This document shows, piece after piece, positions 27,662 to 37,032 of a stretch of DNA of 64,000 nucleotides. The notes beneath the pieces were generated by a model. The model was not told where the DNA came from. It was given only the letters and a program-made list of their open reading frames with translations, and searched no databases. Positions within the stretch are counted from its first letter, which is position 1. Every line of letters begins with the position of its first letter. The position numbers were made by a program, and so were the translations under genes. The stretch comes from an uncultured bacterium (GTDB lineage Bacteria; Acidobacteriota; Thermoanaerobaculia; Thermoanaerobaculales; Thermoanaerobaculaceae): NCBI GenBank assembly GCA_937924755.1, contig CALEVZ010000001.1, forward strand, positions 1-64,000, written 5' to 3'.

Positions 27662-28236
27662 GAAACCGCCCCCTTGGCTTTCGCCCGCGCCGCCGCGACC
27701 ATGCGCTGATAGTGGGTTTCGCCCGCGGCGATCATCTCCTGCAAGCGCAGCAGGCCCTGCAGCAGTGCCTCCGGGGTGGGCGGGCAACCCGGCACGTAGA
27801 CGTCCACCGGGATGAACTCGTCGATTCCCTGGACGACGTGGTAGGCCCGGTAGAAACCCCCGGTGCAGGCGCAGGCGCCCATGGAAATGACGTATTTGGG
27901 CTCGGCCATCTGCTCCCAGATGCGCACCATCACCGGTGCCATCTTGTCGGTGACCGTGCCCGCCACGATGAGCAAATCCGACTGGCGGGGCGAAAAGCGC
28001 ACCACCTCGGCGCCAAAGCGGGACATGTCGTAGTGGGACATGATCGTCGACATGAACTCGATGGCGCAGCACGCCGTCCCGAAGGGAAATGGCCACAGGC
28101 TGTTCTTGCGTGCCTGATCGATGAGTCTGTCCAGCTTGGTGGTGAGAAAGATGTTGCTCCCATCGCTCACCCGTGGACCCGCCGGCGGTTTGCCCGCCAC
28201 CGGCAACATCGGCTTGCCGACGCTTGCCTCACTCAT
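27658..28236 (-). CDS. nuoB: NADH-quinone oxidoreductase subunit B
   Basis: 192 residues. The N2 [4Fe-4S] ligands are visible as the Cys pair in [10 protein letters not shown], then MGACACTGG and [30 protein letters not shown] is classic NuoB. It passes electrons to quinone with NuoCD. ATG 28236 is preceded by GGGGAGGG. A TATAAT lies about 70 nt upstream, inside the end of the transglycosylase gene. Confidence 0.94.
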   Translation of the reverse strand: MSEASVGKPMLPVAGKPPAGPRVSDGSNIFLTTKLDRLIDQARKNSLWPFPFGTACCAIEFMSTIMSHYDMSRFGAEVVRFSPRQSDLLIVAGTVTDKMAPVMVRIWEQMAEPKYVISMGACACTGGFYRAYHVVQGIDEFIPVDVYVPGCPPTPEALLQGLLRLQEMIAAGETHYQRMVAAARAKAKGAVS

Positions 28237-28304
28237 GGTTTTTCCCTCCCCACCCTCAGGGAACCGTCCCGACGGCCGAGGCTCTTCCCTGCGCGGCCTC
28301 GAGC

Positions 28305-28310
28305 ATTATA
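28305..28310 (-). promoter_or_regulatory. Candidate -10 element for the nuoBCDI unit
   Basis: A consensus TATAAT on the minus strand, about 70 nt upstream of nuoB. No good -35 was found at the expected spacing, so this is tentative. Confidence 0.4.
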
Positions 28311-28317
28311 CGGACTT

Positions 28318-29088
28318 TCACAAACCCTCGCCCTCCTGCCACGGGCAGAAGCGGGACAGGATGCGCTGCAGGTAAGTACGAGTCTCGCGGTACGGCGGTA
28401 TCCCTCCGTAGCGCTCCACCGTCGTGGGGCCGGCGTTATACGCCGCCAGGGCCAGGGACAGCTCGCCAAAACGTTGGTGGAGCCGCTTGAGGTAGGCGCT
28501 GCCCACCCGCAGGTTCCCCTTCACGTCATGGGGGTTGGCGAGCCCCGCCGGGATCCACACCGAGGGCATGAGCTGCATCAGTCCCCGCGCCCCCACCCGC
28601 GACACCGCCCGGGGGTCGTAGCGGGATTCCGCCTCCACCACTGCCGCCACCAGCCAGGGGTGCAGCCCCGCCGCCCGCGCCGCGGCCTCGATTTCGGCGG
28701 CAAAGGGTGTGCCCTCGGGCAGGGGATGCTCCTCCCACTCCGCCGAGCACTTCGGTCTTGCCACCGGTTCCGGCTCGGGCTCGACGAGCGCCTCCACCAC
28801 CGCCTCCAGCCGCCGGGCGGGCAGCTCCAGGCGCCCTCCCCCGGGCAACTCCAGGCGCACGGTGCGGTCATCCAGCAGGCTGGCCCCGGTCACCGACAGC
28901 ACCCGGCCATCGGTGAATACCGCCAGGTACTGGGCGGCAGCCGGCGCGAGGAAAAAAAAGATATTGAAGACAAGCATTGTCAGAGAAATGAATACCCAGC
29001 GGGCCGCAGGCCCCCTGCCCGTCGCCGGTTCCCCGTTGCCGGCAGCGGGGAGGCCCTTGCGACCCGGCACGTGGGGTGTCTCGGGCAT
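28318..29088 (-). CDS. Lytic transglycosylase (SLT domain)
   Basis: 256 residues. N-terminal signal anchor (VFISLTMLVFNIFFFLAPAAA), a short beta region, then a C-terminal SLT/goose-lysozyme-like domain. The domain holds the catalytic Glu in VVEAESRYDPRAVS, GARGLMQLMP, VGSAYLKRLHQRFG and ALAAYNAGPTTVERYGGIPPYRET. It cleaves peptidoglycan glycan strands in the periplasm. ATG 29088 is used; a GTG one codon upstream also fits. It starts 7 bases after the end of the recombinase gene. Confidence 0.88.
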   Translation of the reverse strand: MPETPHVPGRKGLPAAGNGEPATGRGPAARWVFISLTMLVFNIFFFLAPAAAQYLAVFTDGRVLSVTGASLLDDRTVRLELPGGGRLELPARRLEAVVEALVEPEPEPVARPKCSAEWEEHPLPEGTPFAAEIEAAARAAGLHPWLVAAVVEAESRYDPRAVSRVGARGLMQLMPSVWIPAGLANPHDVKGNLRVGSAYLKRLHQRFGELSLALAAYNAGPTTVERYGGIPPYRETRTYLQRILSRFCPWQEGEGL

Positions 29089-29095
29089 CACCTCA

Positions 29096-30013
29096 TCACG
29101 CCCTCGGATGCGCCCGATCGTAGAGCTGGCGCAGCCGCTCCCGAGTGACGTGGGTGTAAATCTCGGTGGTCGAGATATCGGTGTGGCCCAGCATGGCCTG
29201 CACCGCCCGCAGGTCGGCGCCGTGCTCCAGCAGGTGGGTGGCGAAGGAGTGGCGCAGCACGTGGGGCGACAGCGGCGAGGCGATGCCCGCCCGCCGCCCG
29301 TACTTCTTGATCGTGTACCAGAACGCCTGCCGGGTCATGGGCTCGCCGCGAGAGGTGAGGAACAGTTCGGCGGCGCGCTGGCGGTCGTGCCGGGGGCGCA
29401 CCTCCTCCAGATACCGGCCAACCCACTCCCGCGCCGAGGAGCCCAGCGGCACCACCCGCTCCTTGGAGCCCTTGCCCAGCACCCGCACGAAGCCGGGGTC
29501 CAGCCGCAGGTTGGCCAACTTCAGACTCACCAGCTCAGACACCCGCACCCCGGTGGCGTACAGGGTCTCCAGCATGGCCCGGTCGCGTAACCCGAGCGGT
29601 CGCTCCGTGGGTGGCGCCGCCAGCAACGCATCCACCTGTTGGAAGGAAAGAAAGCGGGGCAAGCTGCGCAGCAGGCGGGGGCTTTCCAGCTCCTCGGTGG
29701 GGTCCTCCCGGCGAGCCTCCACGTTGACCAGAAAGCGGAAAAACGAGCGCAGCGCCGCCAGGGCGCGCGCCGCCGAGCGCGACGACAGTCCCTTCCCCCG
29801 CAGCTCGGAGAGATAGCGGCGCAGGTCGGCCCGATCGCACTCCAGCACGTCGCCTTGCCGCTTATCCAGCCAACGGCCGAATTGCTGCAGGTCACCCCGG
29901 TACGAGGCGACCGTGTGAACCGACAGACCCCGCTCCACCACCAGGTGCGCCAGATACTCCGGCAGCCAGGTGCCGGCGAGTCCGCCCCCGCGCGTTGCTC
30001 TTGACTCCGTCAC
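29096..30013 (-). CDS. xerD: Tyrosine recombinase XerC/XerD
   Basis: 305 residues. SAM-like N-terminal DNA-binding domain (LVVERGLSVHTVASYRGDLQQF), then the catalytic core with Arg in YATGVRVSELVSL, Lys in GKGSKERVVPL, HVLRHSFATHLL (His and Arg), LGHTDIST (His) and the nucleophile Tyr in TTEIYTHV. Length and motifs fit the chromosomal dimer-resolution recombinases. Which of XerC or XerD it is cannot be decided here. The GTG start at 30013 leaves only 1 base after the broken kinase gene upstream. Confidence 0.88.
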   Translation of the reverse strand: MTESRATRGGGLAGTWLPEYLAHLVVERGLSVHTVASYRGDLQQFGRWLDKRQGDVLECDRADLRRYLSELRGKGLSSRSAARALAALRSFFRFLVNVEARREDPTEELESPRLLRSLPRFLSFQQVDALLAAPPTERPLGLRDRAMLETLYATGVRVSELVSLKLANLRLDPGFVRVLGKGSKERVVPLGSSAREWVGRYLEEVRPRHDRQRAAELFLTSRGEPMTRQAFWYTIKKYGRRAGIASPLSPHVLRHSFATHLLEHGADLRAVQAMLGHTDISTTEIYTHVTRERLRQLYDRAHPRA

Positions 30014-30014
30014 G

Positions 30015-30773
30015 CTACCGACTCAGCATCCGCAAGCCACCAGCGAACGAGCAGGCCGGCGCCAGCCGTTGGGCGCGGGCGAGGTGCTCCGCCGACCTGC
30101 GCTCGTCGCCGGCCCGCTTCTCCACCATCGCCAGCAACCGTTCCTCCGCCGCCTGCCAGAACCTGGCGGACAGCGACCACCGTGCCCGGCGCTCGAGCTC
30201 GCGCGTCAGCCGTTCGACACGCCCGCGGCTCACCGCCGTCTCCTCCCCCGCCACGCTCATGGCGGCGAAAACCAGGCCGGCAGGCAGCGGCGCGTCCAAG
30301 GACGCGGCCACCTCTTCCAACTGCTCGCGCAGGCCACCGCTCTCCTCCTGCCGGCGCCAGCGCGCCCACAGCTGGGCGATCTGCGCGCCGGTCACCATAT
30401 TACCGGGGTCCGGGGTGAAAGCCGCCGCCACCACCCAGTCACCGCGGCGCGCGGCCTCGACGCAGCGCAGGTGAGCGCGGATAAAGCCGCCTCCATCGGC
30501 GGACTCGACCTCAGGACCGGCGAGTTCGGAGGCGGTCCCCCCACCGACAAGCATGCCGGTGAATCCAAGGTCCACCAACGCGTCCGCGGGGGACCGCCCG
30601 CTCAGTTTGGGGCGCATCGCCTTTTGCAATGCGATTCTACCGGCCTCCACCTCCCCGGCTAGCATCTTCTGTTCTCCGCACCGCACCCACACATCCCACA
30701 CCTCCCCGTGGCGGGCGGCAGCCGAGCACAGAAACGTGGCCGCTTCCCGGTGATTTCCGGCTCGCGCCCACAA
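30015..30773 (-). pseudogene. C-terminal helical fragment of the broken kinase gene
   Basis: 252 residues of Ala/Arg/Leu-rich, TPR-like helices (AEHLARAQRLAPACSFAGGLRML at the end). No convincing start codon context of its own; its first residues overlap in another frame with the preceding fragment (VLVIGVCG...), so it is best read as the last part of the degraded gene. It could still be translated as a free protein. Confidence 0.5.
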
Positions 30774-31147
30774 ACCCCGATCACGAGCACTGCGGCCACC
30801 TGGCTGCCGGGCTCGGCGAGCACCTCGGGATACGCCCCGTCCAGCTCGGCCAACACCTTCTCGGGATCGACCCTGCCCGCCTGATCGACCCCCCGGCGGG
30901 CCAACTCCCGCCAGAACCTCCGGCGCATCTCACCCCCCCCGCCGAAACAGTGGTGAACCCACGGCATTGCCCTCGGCATCCAACCGGATCCGCCGCTGCC
31001 CCGCCCGGATCACGATCTCCCCCGGCGAGGCGGCCCCCACCACCGCCTCCTCCATCCACTCCCCGAGGGGCACGTAGACCCTCGGCTCGCTCGCCTGGGA
31101 CGCCACCCGCTCCGAGAAAAGCGGCACGTGGTCCGGCGAAACCGCCC

Positions 31148-31573
31148 TCAAAGGCCCCCCGGTCCTGGGGGACCGTCGACGATCGCGGCGATGTTCTGGT
31201 AGCCCAGCCGATTGTTAAACCCCGCGGTGACCGCCTCGCGGCGGCCGTCGCCGTCCAGGTCCGCCCACGTCACTCCCGAGAGATGACCGGAGTTGATGAA
31301 CAAAGTCTCCGCCTGTGACTCCGGCGTCTGCCACCAGACCTCGATGGCGCTGGGAAAGAAGTAGTGCTTGGCCAACCAGGACAGCTCCTCGCGGCCATCC
31401 CCGTTCACGTCGACCGCCGCCAACCTCTCGGCGCTCGCGTAGTCTCCGAAATCGGGGTAGAGGCCGGAGAGCTCCGGGGCGACGGCAAAGCGAAGCAGTT
31501 CCTTGCCTTCAGCGTCGAACTGGAGAAGCAGGCCGCGCTCCGGTGAGGCCAGCCGCGGCGCCGACGTGGCCAC
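31148..31573 (-). pseudogene. FG-GAP-like fragment of the broken kinase gene
   Basis: Open after the TAG at 31574. Contains two calcium-type repeats, VDVNGDGREELSW and ADLDGDGRREAV, typical of FG-GAP/VCBS propeller blades, which in bacterial kinases form the extracytoplasmic sensor part. Confidence 0.65.
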
Positions 31574-31732
31574 CTACACTCGCGTGCCGTGCCCCGGTGA
31601 CCGGATCAGCGCGGCGTCTTTCACCCCCACCGGGTATACCTTCTCCCAGAGCAGCCGGTCCCGGCGGTCGACCGCCGTCACCCGCCGGCCGTCGCGCACG
31701 TGCACGGCGGTGGGGCCCGTGGCGAGCTGCCC

Positions 31733-32414
31733 GCTCCCCCCCCCACCCAAGGCATACCAGGATCGCGAGCCCCCCGGCCCTCGCCGCCAGCCGTCGGCGA
31801 CGCGCGGAGAGCACCGGTGAGCGACGCTTTCGAACCACCTCGAGAACGTCGGCGGCACTCTTGAATCGATCGCCGGGACGCTTGGCAAAAAGGCGCATGA
31901 CCAGGCGCGCCAGCCAGGGGGGACAATCGGGGCGCCAGCGGCGCGGGTCGGGAACCGGCGCGGTCAGGTGCAGACGGGCCAACTCGAAGGCGCTCTCGTG
32001 CTCGAAGGGGGGGCGCCCGGCGAGCAGGTGGAAGAGCGTTGCTCCCAGGGAGTAAAGGTCGCTGCGGGGCAGCGGCCTTTCCCCCCGCACCTGCTCGGGG
32101 CTCATGTAGCGCGGGGTGCCCAGGGTGGTGTGGCCTTCGGTAAGCGTCTCCCCGCCTTCCCAGTGGCGAGCCAGCCCCAGATCGGCCACCCGCACGTGGC
32201 CCTCGCCATCGATCAGGCTGCCCCCCGGCACGAACTCCATCACCACCACCAGGCGCTCTTCGAGCTCAAGCACCTCGAAAACCCGCACCAGACCGGGATG
32301 CTGCAGCGCGCGCCCGAGGCGGTCTTCCCTTCGCATCCGCTCGCGCTGCAGAGCCGATGGCGAATACCTTACACCGCCACCGGCGCCCCGAAGACCAGGT
32401 CCGTGGCCAACCAC
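31733..32414 (-). pseudogene. Surviving kinase-domain fragment of the broken kinase gene
   Basis: Holds LVVVMEFVPGGSL, then directly the DFG-equivalent ADLGLARHW, the activation segment LGTPRYMSPEQVRGE and SDLYSLGATLFHLLAGRPPFE. The Lys and HRD motifs are missing, so it cannot be an active kinase. Confidence 0.75.
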
Positions 32415-32580
32415 ACCCCGCCCTGACCCCCTCGCCCCAGCTCATCGACGACCTGGGAGCGCGGCGGCAGTGGGGGCGGCGTTTTCTCCCACCTCGCCGC
32501 GGAGGATCCGGTCATGGTGACGGTGGGGTCGATCCTCGGCATCTTTTCAACTCGACCGTCTCACCCCGCCGGGCCCGGGC

Positions 32581-34656
32581 TCACTCGATCGTCAGCCCTG
32601 CCCCGCGGTAGCACTCGCTGACGTCGAGAGGCGGCATCGGGCCGTCCAGGGGCCTGGCGTCGCGCACGTAGTGGTCGTACCAGGCCAAGTGCCGGCAGAG
32701 CACATCCAGCCGCCCCGGTTGCCTGGCGTTGCCGTGCCCCTCGCCGGGGTAAAACACCAGCCGGGTGGCCGGGTGGTTGTTCATCTTCAGGCGCCGGTAG
32801 AAGGCCAGGCTCTGGGAGGGGTGGACGCGGGTGTCGCTGTCGCCGTGCATGATCAACACCGCGGTGCGGCTCTGCCTGGCCCAGAAGATGGGGCTGCGCT
32901 CCCGCATCAGCTCCCACACCTCCTCCAGGGGCTTGCCGATGTGCACCAGCTGGTCCTCCCAGGGGATGTCGGTGGTGCCCACCTTGGCCACCAGATCCGA
33001 TATCCCCACGAGCATGGCCACCGCCCGCACCAGTTTGGTGTAATACGTGGCGAACCAGGCCGCCGCATAACCGCCGTAGGAGCCCCCGCCCAACCCCACC
33101 CGCTCCCCGTCGGCCAGCCCAAGTTTCACCAGGTGAGCGACGCCGTCGGCGATGTCGTCGAACTCCCGGCCGGCGGGATCGCCGAAGCCGGCCATGGCGA
33201 ACTCCACCCCGTAGCCGGTGGAGGCGCGGTAGTTGGGGTAAAACGACAGGTAGCCGCGCGCCGCCAGCACCTGCGCCGGGTCGAGGTAGCGGGTGAGCCA
33301 GCCGTTGGAGAAGTGCGCCTCGGGGCCGCCGTGCACCGAGACGATCAGGGGGTAGCGCTTGCCCTTCTCATAGTTCACGGGGTACACCAGGATCCCCTCG
33401 ATCTGCAGGCCGTCCCGGGCCGGGTAGCGAAGCACTTCCTGCCGCCCCAGCCGGCGCTCGGCCAACCATGGATTGCGCGTCGTCAGCTGGCGCAGCTTCC
33501 CCCGCGGCTGCCAGAGGAACACCTCCGAGGGCAGGCTGGCCGTGCTGCCGGTGAACGCAAACAGCGAGCCGTCGCGACTGCGCGAGGGGACTCCCAGCAC
33601 CACCCCGGCGGCACGGCCGTCCAGCAGCGGGCGCCAGGCCCCGCCGACCAGGGGGAGAAGACGCAGGTGGTTCCACACCCCCTCCGAGGTATGCACCAGC
33701 AGCGTTGCGTCGTCCTGCCAGGCCACCTCGTTGACGTGGCCGGGGAAGTCAGCGGGGGTGAGGCTGCGGGCCGCCCCCCCCGCCAGTGGGATGACCCACG
33801 CCTGGCTGGCTGCGTGGTCGTGCACGTCTCGGGCGCCGGCGAAGGCGACGTGGCGGCCGTCGGGGGAAACGGCGAAGTTCCCCATCTTGCCCTCATGCAG
33901 GGTGAGCTGGCGCAGCTGCGCTTCGGCCAGGTCCAGCACGTACAGCTGCTGGAACATGTACTCGTGATCCACCAGGTTCCGGGGCGAGGCGGCCAGCACC
34001 ACGGCGCGGCCGTCGGGGGTGGGTTCGAGGTCCCACACGGTGATGTCCCTGGTCAGCTGAGTGACCTCGCCGCCGCTCAGAGGCTGCGCGTAAAGGTTGC
34101 GGTGGCGCAGATTTTCCTCGTACACCACGAAGCCGTAGCCCTTCTTGGCCAGCTCCTGGGCGCGCTTGGGCTCGGGCTCCTGGGCGATGAACAAAAGCCG
34201 CTGGCCGTCGGGGTGCAACCGGAACGCCAGCACGTCGCTCTCCGCCCCGCTCACCCGCCGGGCTTCCCCGCCGTCCACCGGGATGCTCCAGACCTGAAAG
34301 AACTTGTCTTCCCCCCGCTTGGTGAGGAAGTAAACGGCCCGCCCGTCGGGGCTCCAGCGCGGGCTGCGCACGTTCACCTTGCCGGTCACGAAGGGCAGGC
34401 TGCGGCCCGAGCCGACCTCCGCCACGTGCAGCTCCGAGTACGCCGCCCCCGCCTCGTCATCCAGCCTCCGCGGAACGCTCACCAGGTAGGCCACCCGCGA
34501 CCCGTCCGGGCTGGCCTGCACCGACCCACAGGTCTCGATGCGCATCACATCGGCGATGGTGAGCCCGCCCTCCACCTCCGCCCCGGCGGGCCACCCGCCC
34601 ACGGCCAACACCAGCGCCAGTACTGCCCCCAGCGGGCGAATCCGACCCACCGACAT
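32581..34656 (-). CDS. S9-family prolyl oligopeptidase/acylaminoacyl peptidase, exported
   Basis: 691 residues. Signal peptide (AVLALVLAVGGWPAGA), a seven-bladed WD/PD40-like propeller (SPDGRAVYFLTK, SPDGRHVAFAGA) and a C-terminal alpha/beta-hydrolase domain. The triad is visible: Ser in GGGSYGGYAA (about residue 525), Asp in MHGDSDTRV (about 606) and His in PGEGHGNA (about 640). It would trim oligopeptides in the periplasm. ATG 34656 is chosen for its Shine-Dalgarno (GGGAGGACACGAGC) and because it begins the signal peptide. It is divergent from the malic enzyme gene. Confidence 0.9.
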   Translation of the reverse strand: MSVGRIRPLGAVLALVLAVGGWPAGAEVEGGLTIADVMRIETCGSVQASPDGSRVAYLVSVPRRLDDEAGAAYSELHVAEVGSGRSLPFVTGKVNVRSPRWSPDGRAVYFLTKRGEDKFFQVWSIPVDGGEARRVSGAESDVLAFRLHPDGQRLLFIAQEPEPKRAQELAKKGYGFVVYEENLRHRNLYAQPLSGGEVTQLTRDITVWDLEPTPDGRAVVLAASPRNLVDHEYMFQQLYVLDLAEAQLRQLTLHEGKMGNFAVSPDGRHVAFAGARDVHDHAASQAWVIPLAGGAARSLTPADFPGHVNEVAWQDDATLLVHTSEGVWNHLRLLPLVGGAWRPLLDGRAAGVVLGVPSRSRDGSLFAFTGSTASLPSEVFLWQPRGKLRQLTTRNPWLAERRLGRQEVLRYPARDGLQIEGILVYPVNYEKGKRYPLIVSVHGGPEAHFSNGWLTRYLDPAQVLAARGYLSFYPNYRASTGYGVEFAMAGFGDPAGREFDDIADGVAHLVKLGLADGERVGLGGGSYGGYAAAWFATYYTKLVRAVAMLVGISDLVAKVGTTDIPWEDQLVHIGKPLEEVWELMRERSPIFWARQSRTAVLIMHGDSDTRVHPSQSLAFYRRLKMNNHPATRLVFYPGEGHGNARQPGRLDVLCRHLAWYDHYVRDARPLDGPMPPLDVSECYRGAGLTIE

Positions 34657-34772
34657 GCTCGTGTCCTCCCAGCGGAAAACGGTAGCACGATTACCTCCCC
34701 CGGCTGCAGACGGGAGGCGGGAATTCCTTGCTATGCTCGCAGTCACCGCAGCGAGCGGCGGAGGCACCAGAC

Positions 34773-36494
34773 GTGAAAACCTTCGATTTCAAGATCGACC
34801 CCCTCACCGGAGAGCAGTACTACGAGGTGTACCTGCGGGGGCAACAGCTGCTCACCGACCCGCTGCTCAACAAGGGTTCGCACTTCACCATCGAGGAGCG
34901 CGCCACCCTGGGCCTGACCGGCCTGCTCCCCCACGGCGTGTCCACCCTGGAGGAGGAGGTCGCCCGCTCCCTGGAGTCCTACCGCCGCAAACCCGACGAT
35001 CTGGAGCGCTACCTCTTCCTGCTGGGGCTGCTCAACCGCAACGAAACGCTGTTTTATCGCCTGCTGATGGAAAACCTCAAGGAGATGCTGCCCATCGTCT
35101 ACACCCCCACGGTGGGGCTGGCGTGTCAGCTGCTGTCCAAGATCATGCGGCGCGCCCGCGGCGTCTACGTGCACCCGGACAACATCGGCGCCATCGACCA
35201 AATCTTTCGCAACGTGCCGCTTCCCAAGGTGCGCCTGCTGGTGGTCACCGACGGCGAGCGCATCCTCGGGCTCGGCGACCTGGGCGCCGACGGCATGGGG
35301 ATCCCGGTGGGGAAGGTGAGCCTTTATGTGGCGGCCGGCGGCCTGCACCCGGCGTGTTGCCTCCCCGTGTGTCTGGACGTGGGCACCAACAACCAGCGGC
35401 TGCTGGACGACCCCCTCTACCTGGGCTACCGCCATCCCCGCCTGGAGGGGGAGGCCTACTGGAACTTCATCGAGCGCTTTGTGTTGGGAGTCAAGCGCTC
35501 CTTCCCCGATGCGGTCATCCAGTGGGAAGATTTCGCCAAACACAAGGCCTTTACGCTGTTACAGCGCTACCGCGAGCGGGTGCTGTCCTTCAACGACGAC
35601 ATCCAGGGCACCGGGGCCACCGCCTGCGCCGCCCTGCTCACCGCCATGCGCATCAAGGGCAGCCGTTTTTCCGATCAGCGTTTCGTGGTGGCCGGCCTGG
35701 GTCAGGCAGGCTTCGGGACGGTCCAGCACATTCGCACGATTCTCGAGGAAGAGGGGTTGTCGCGCGACGAGATTCGCCGGCGGGTTTTCGCCCTCGACTA
35801 CCAGGGTCTCCTGTTCGAGGACGACCCCGTTTTGGACGACTGGCAACGCCCCTGGGCGCAGCCCCGCTCGGTCGTGGCCGACTGGAAACTGGACGATCCC
35901 AACCGCATCACCCTCGCCGATGTGGTGCGCAACGCCCGCGCCACGGTCCTGATCGGCGTCACCGCCCAGACCGGCCTGTTCGACCGCACCATCCTGACCC
36001 AGATGGGCGAGAACGACCCCCGTCCGGTGATCATGCCCCTGTCCAACCCCACCGCCAACTCCGAGTGCACCCCCGAGGAGGCCCTGCGCTTCACCGGCGG
36101 CCGCGCCCTGGTGGCCACCGGCAGCCCCTTCCCGGTGGTGCACGTGCGGGGGCGGCAGGTGCGCACCTCCCAGTGCAACAACCTCTACATGTTCCCCGGC
36201 GTGGGTCTGGGCGCCCTGGTGTCCCGCGCCGCCCGCATCACCGACCGTATGTTCGTGGCGGCGGCCAAGCGCCTGTCCGCCATGGTGACGCCGGCGCAGG
36301 AGGCAGAGGGGTTGCTGCTACCTGAAATGCAGAATATCCGCGACGCTTCCCTGGAAGTGGCCAAGGCCGTGGCCCTGGAAGCACGTGACGCCGGCATAGG
36401 GCGACTGGCCGGCGACGAGGAGTACGACCGCCTGCTGCGCAACGCCCAGTGGCAACCGCACTTCGCACCCTACCGGCCGGGAGTTCTGGGATAG
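34773..36494 (+). CDS. maeA: NAD-dependent malic enzyme
   Basis: 573 residues, large malic-enzyme type. The malate site YTPTVGLACQ, TDGERILGLGDLGADGMGIPVGK, metal-binding NDDIQGTGA and the dinucleotide fold FVVAGLGQAGFG are present, as is SNPTANSECTPEEAL. It oxidatively decarboxylates malate to pyruvate. The GTG start at 34773 has GGAGG 8 nt upstream; the open frame to 34728 lacks any better start. A -10-like TATGCT lies at 34732-34737. The nucleotide-binding loop reads GLGQAGFG where GAGAAG is more usual, so cofactor preference (NAD or NADP) is not certain. Confidence 0.9.
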   Translation: MKTFDFKIDPLTGEQYYEVYLRGQQLLTDPLLNKGSHFTIEERATLGLTGLLPHGVSTLEEEVARSLESYRRKPDDLERYLFLLGLLNRNETLFYRLLMENLKEMLPIVYTPTVGLACQLLSKIMRRARGVYVHPDNIGAIDQIFRNVPLPKVRLLVVTDGERILGLGDLGADGMGIPVGKVSLYVAAGGLHPACCLPVCLDVGTNNQRLLDDPLYLGYRHPRLEGEAYWNFIERFVLGVKRSFPDAVIQWEDFAKHKAFTLLQRYRERVLSFNDDIQGTGATACAALLTAMRIKGSRFSDQRFVVAGLGQAGFGTVQHIRTILEEEGLSRDEIRRRVFALDYQGLLFEDDPVLDDWQRPWAQPRSVVADWKLDDPNRITLADVVRNARATVLIGVTAQTGLFDRTILTQMGENDPRPVIMPLSNPTANSECTPEEALRFTGGRALVATGSPFPVVHVRGRQVRTSQCNNLYMFPGVGLGALVSRAARITDRMFVAAAKRLSAMVTPAQEAEGLLLPEMQNIRDASLEVAKAVALEARDAGIGRLAGDEEYDRLLRNAQWQPHFAPYRPGVLG

Positions 36495-36533
36495 GCGGCG
36501 AGCTCCAGCCCCCCGACTCACGCCGAGGGCGGG

Positions 36534-36968
36534 TTACTTCCCGGCGGCCTCCTTCAAGACGTCCCCCAGCTCTTCCAGGAACGCCGGCGCCGGCAAAAAG
36601 CCCGGGATGCGCGCCACCTGTCTCCCCGTGGCATCGAGAAAGGCGATCACCGGGAAGGAGTTGACACGAAAGCGGGCCGCCTCGGCGCGACCGTTGCCCT
36701 CGGCGTTGAGCCGCACCGGGACGAGGCGGGTTAATTCTGCCTGCACACGGGCGTCGGCGAAGGTGTTCTGGTCCATACGCCGGCACCAGCCGCACCAGTC
36801 AGTATAAAAGAACACCATGACCAGCTTCTTCTCCTTGCCGGCGCGCTGCAGCGCAGCCTCCAAGGATTTTTCCCACTGCACCCCGGTCGCCGCCGGACTC
36901 GACTCTGGAGACGCGCAGGCCAACGAGGCAATCACCACGGTGGCCGCCACCAATGCTCGTGTTCCCAT
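36534..36968 (-). CDS. Thioredoxin-fold lipoprotein with CGWC motif
   Basis: 144 residues. The N-terminus is a lipoprotein signal (IASLAC with Cys19 as the likely lipidated residue). A thioredoxin_7/DsbD-gamma-like fold follows with the redox motif FYTDWCGWCRRMD and the cis-Pro in VNSFPVIAF. It probably acts as a periplasmic thiol-disulfide reductase. It sits next to the cytochrome c maturation genes, where a CcmG-type reductant of apocytochrome would be needed, and no other ccmG or ccmH is present; that link is inference. Confidence 0.85.
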   Translation of the reverse strand: MGTRALVAATVVIASLACASPESSPAATGVQWEKSLEAALQRAGKEKKLVMVFFYTDWCGWCRRMDQNTFADARVQAELTRLVPVRLNAEGNGRAEAARFRVNSFPVIAFLDATGRQVARIPGFLPAPAFLEELGDVLKEAAGK

Positions 36969-37032
36969 CCTCGTTACCCCCCCCCAGTTCACCTCTTGCC
37001 GACGCGTACTATGCCATGTCCTTTCGACCATC

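Larger units (their letters stand above)
30015..32542 (-). pseudogene. Degraded Ser/Thr protein kinase with C-terminal sensor/TPR-like regions
   Basis: Joined across frames, the minus strand encodes one large protein: a PknB-type kinase domain, a membrane helix, a FG-GAP/propeller part, and a helical C-terminus. The damage is extensive. The glycine loop (ELGRGGQGGVWLATD) starts near 32460 and runs into TAA at 32369 exactly at the catalytic Lys. The catalytic-loop region (HRD, about 45 residues) is missing in frame, since VPGGSL joins IDGEGHVRVADLGLAR near 32215. A frame change occurs at a C9 run (31736-31744). A TAG sits at 31574 where homologous context suggests Trp, and further frame changes fall near 31150, 30940 and 30770. 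Some shifts at homopolymers could be sequencing errors, but the in-frame deletion and nonsense codon cannot. It is very likely non-functional. Confidence 0.85.

Noticed and set aside
32671-34776. 701-residue open frame on the plus strand
   Set aside because: Antisense to the S9 peptidase, which has signal peptide, propeller and triad; the antisense product is a low-complexity His/Gln/Pro-rich shadow typical of high-GC DNA.
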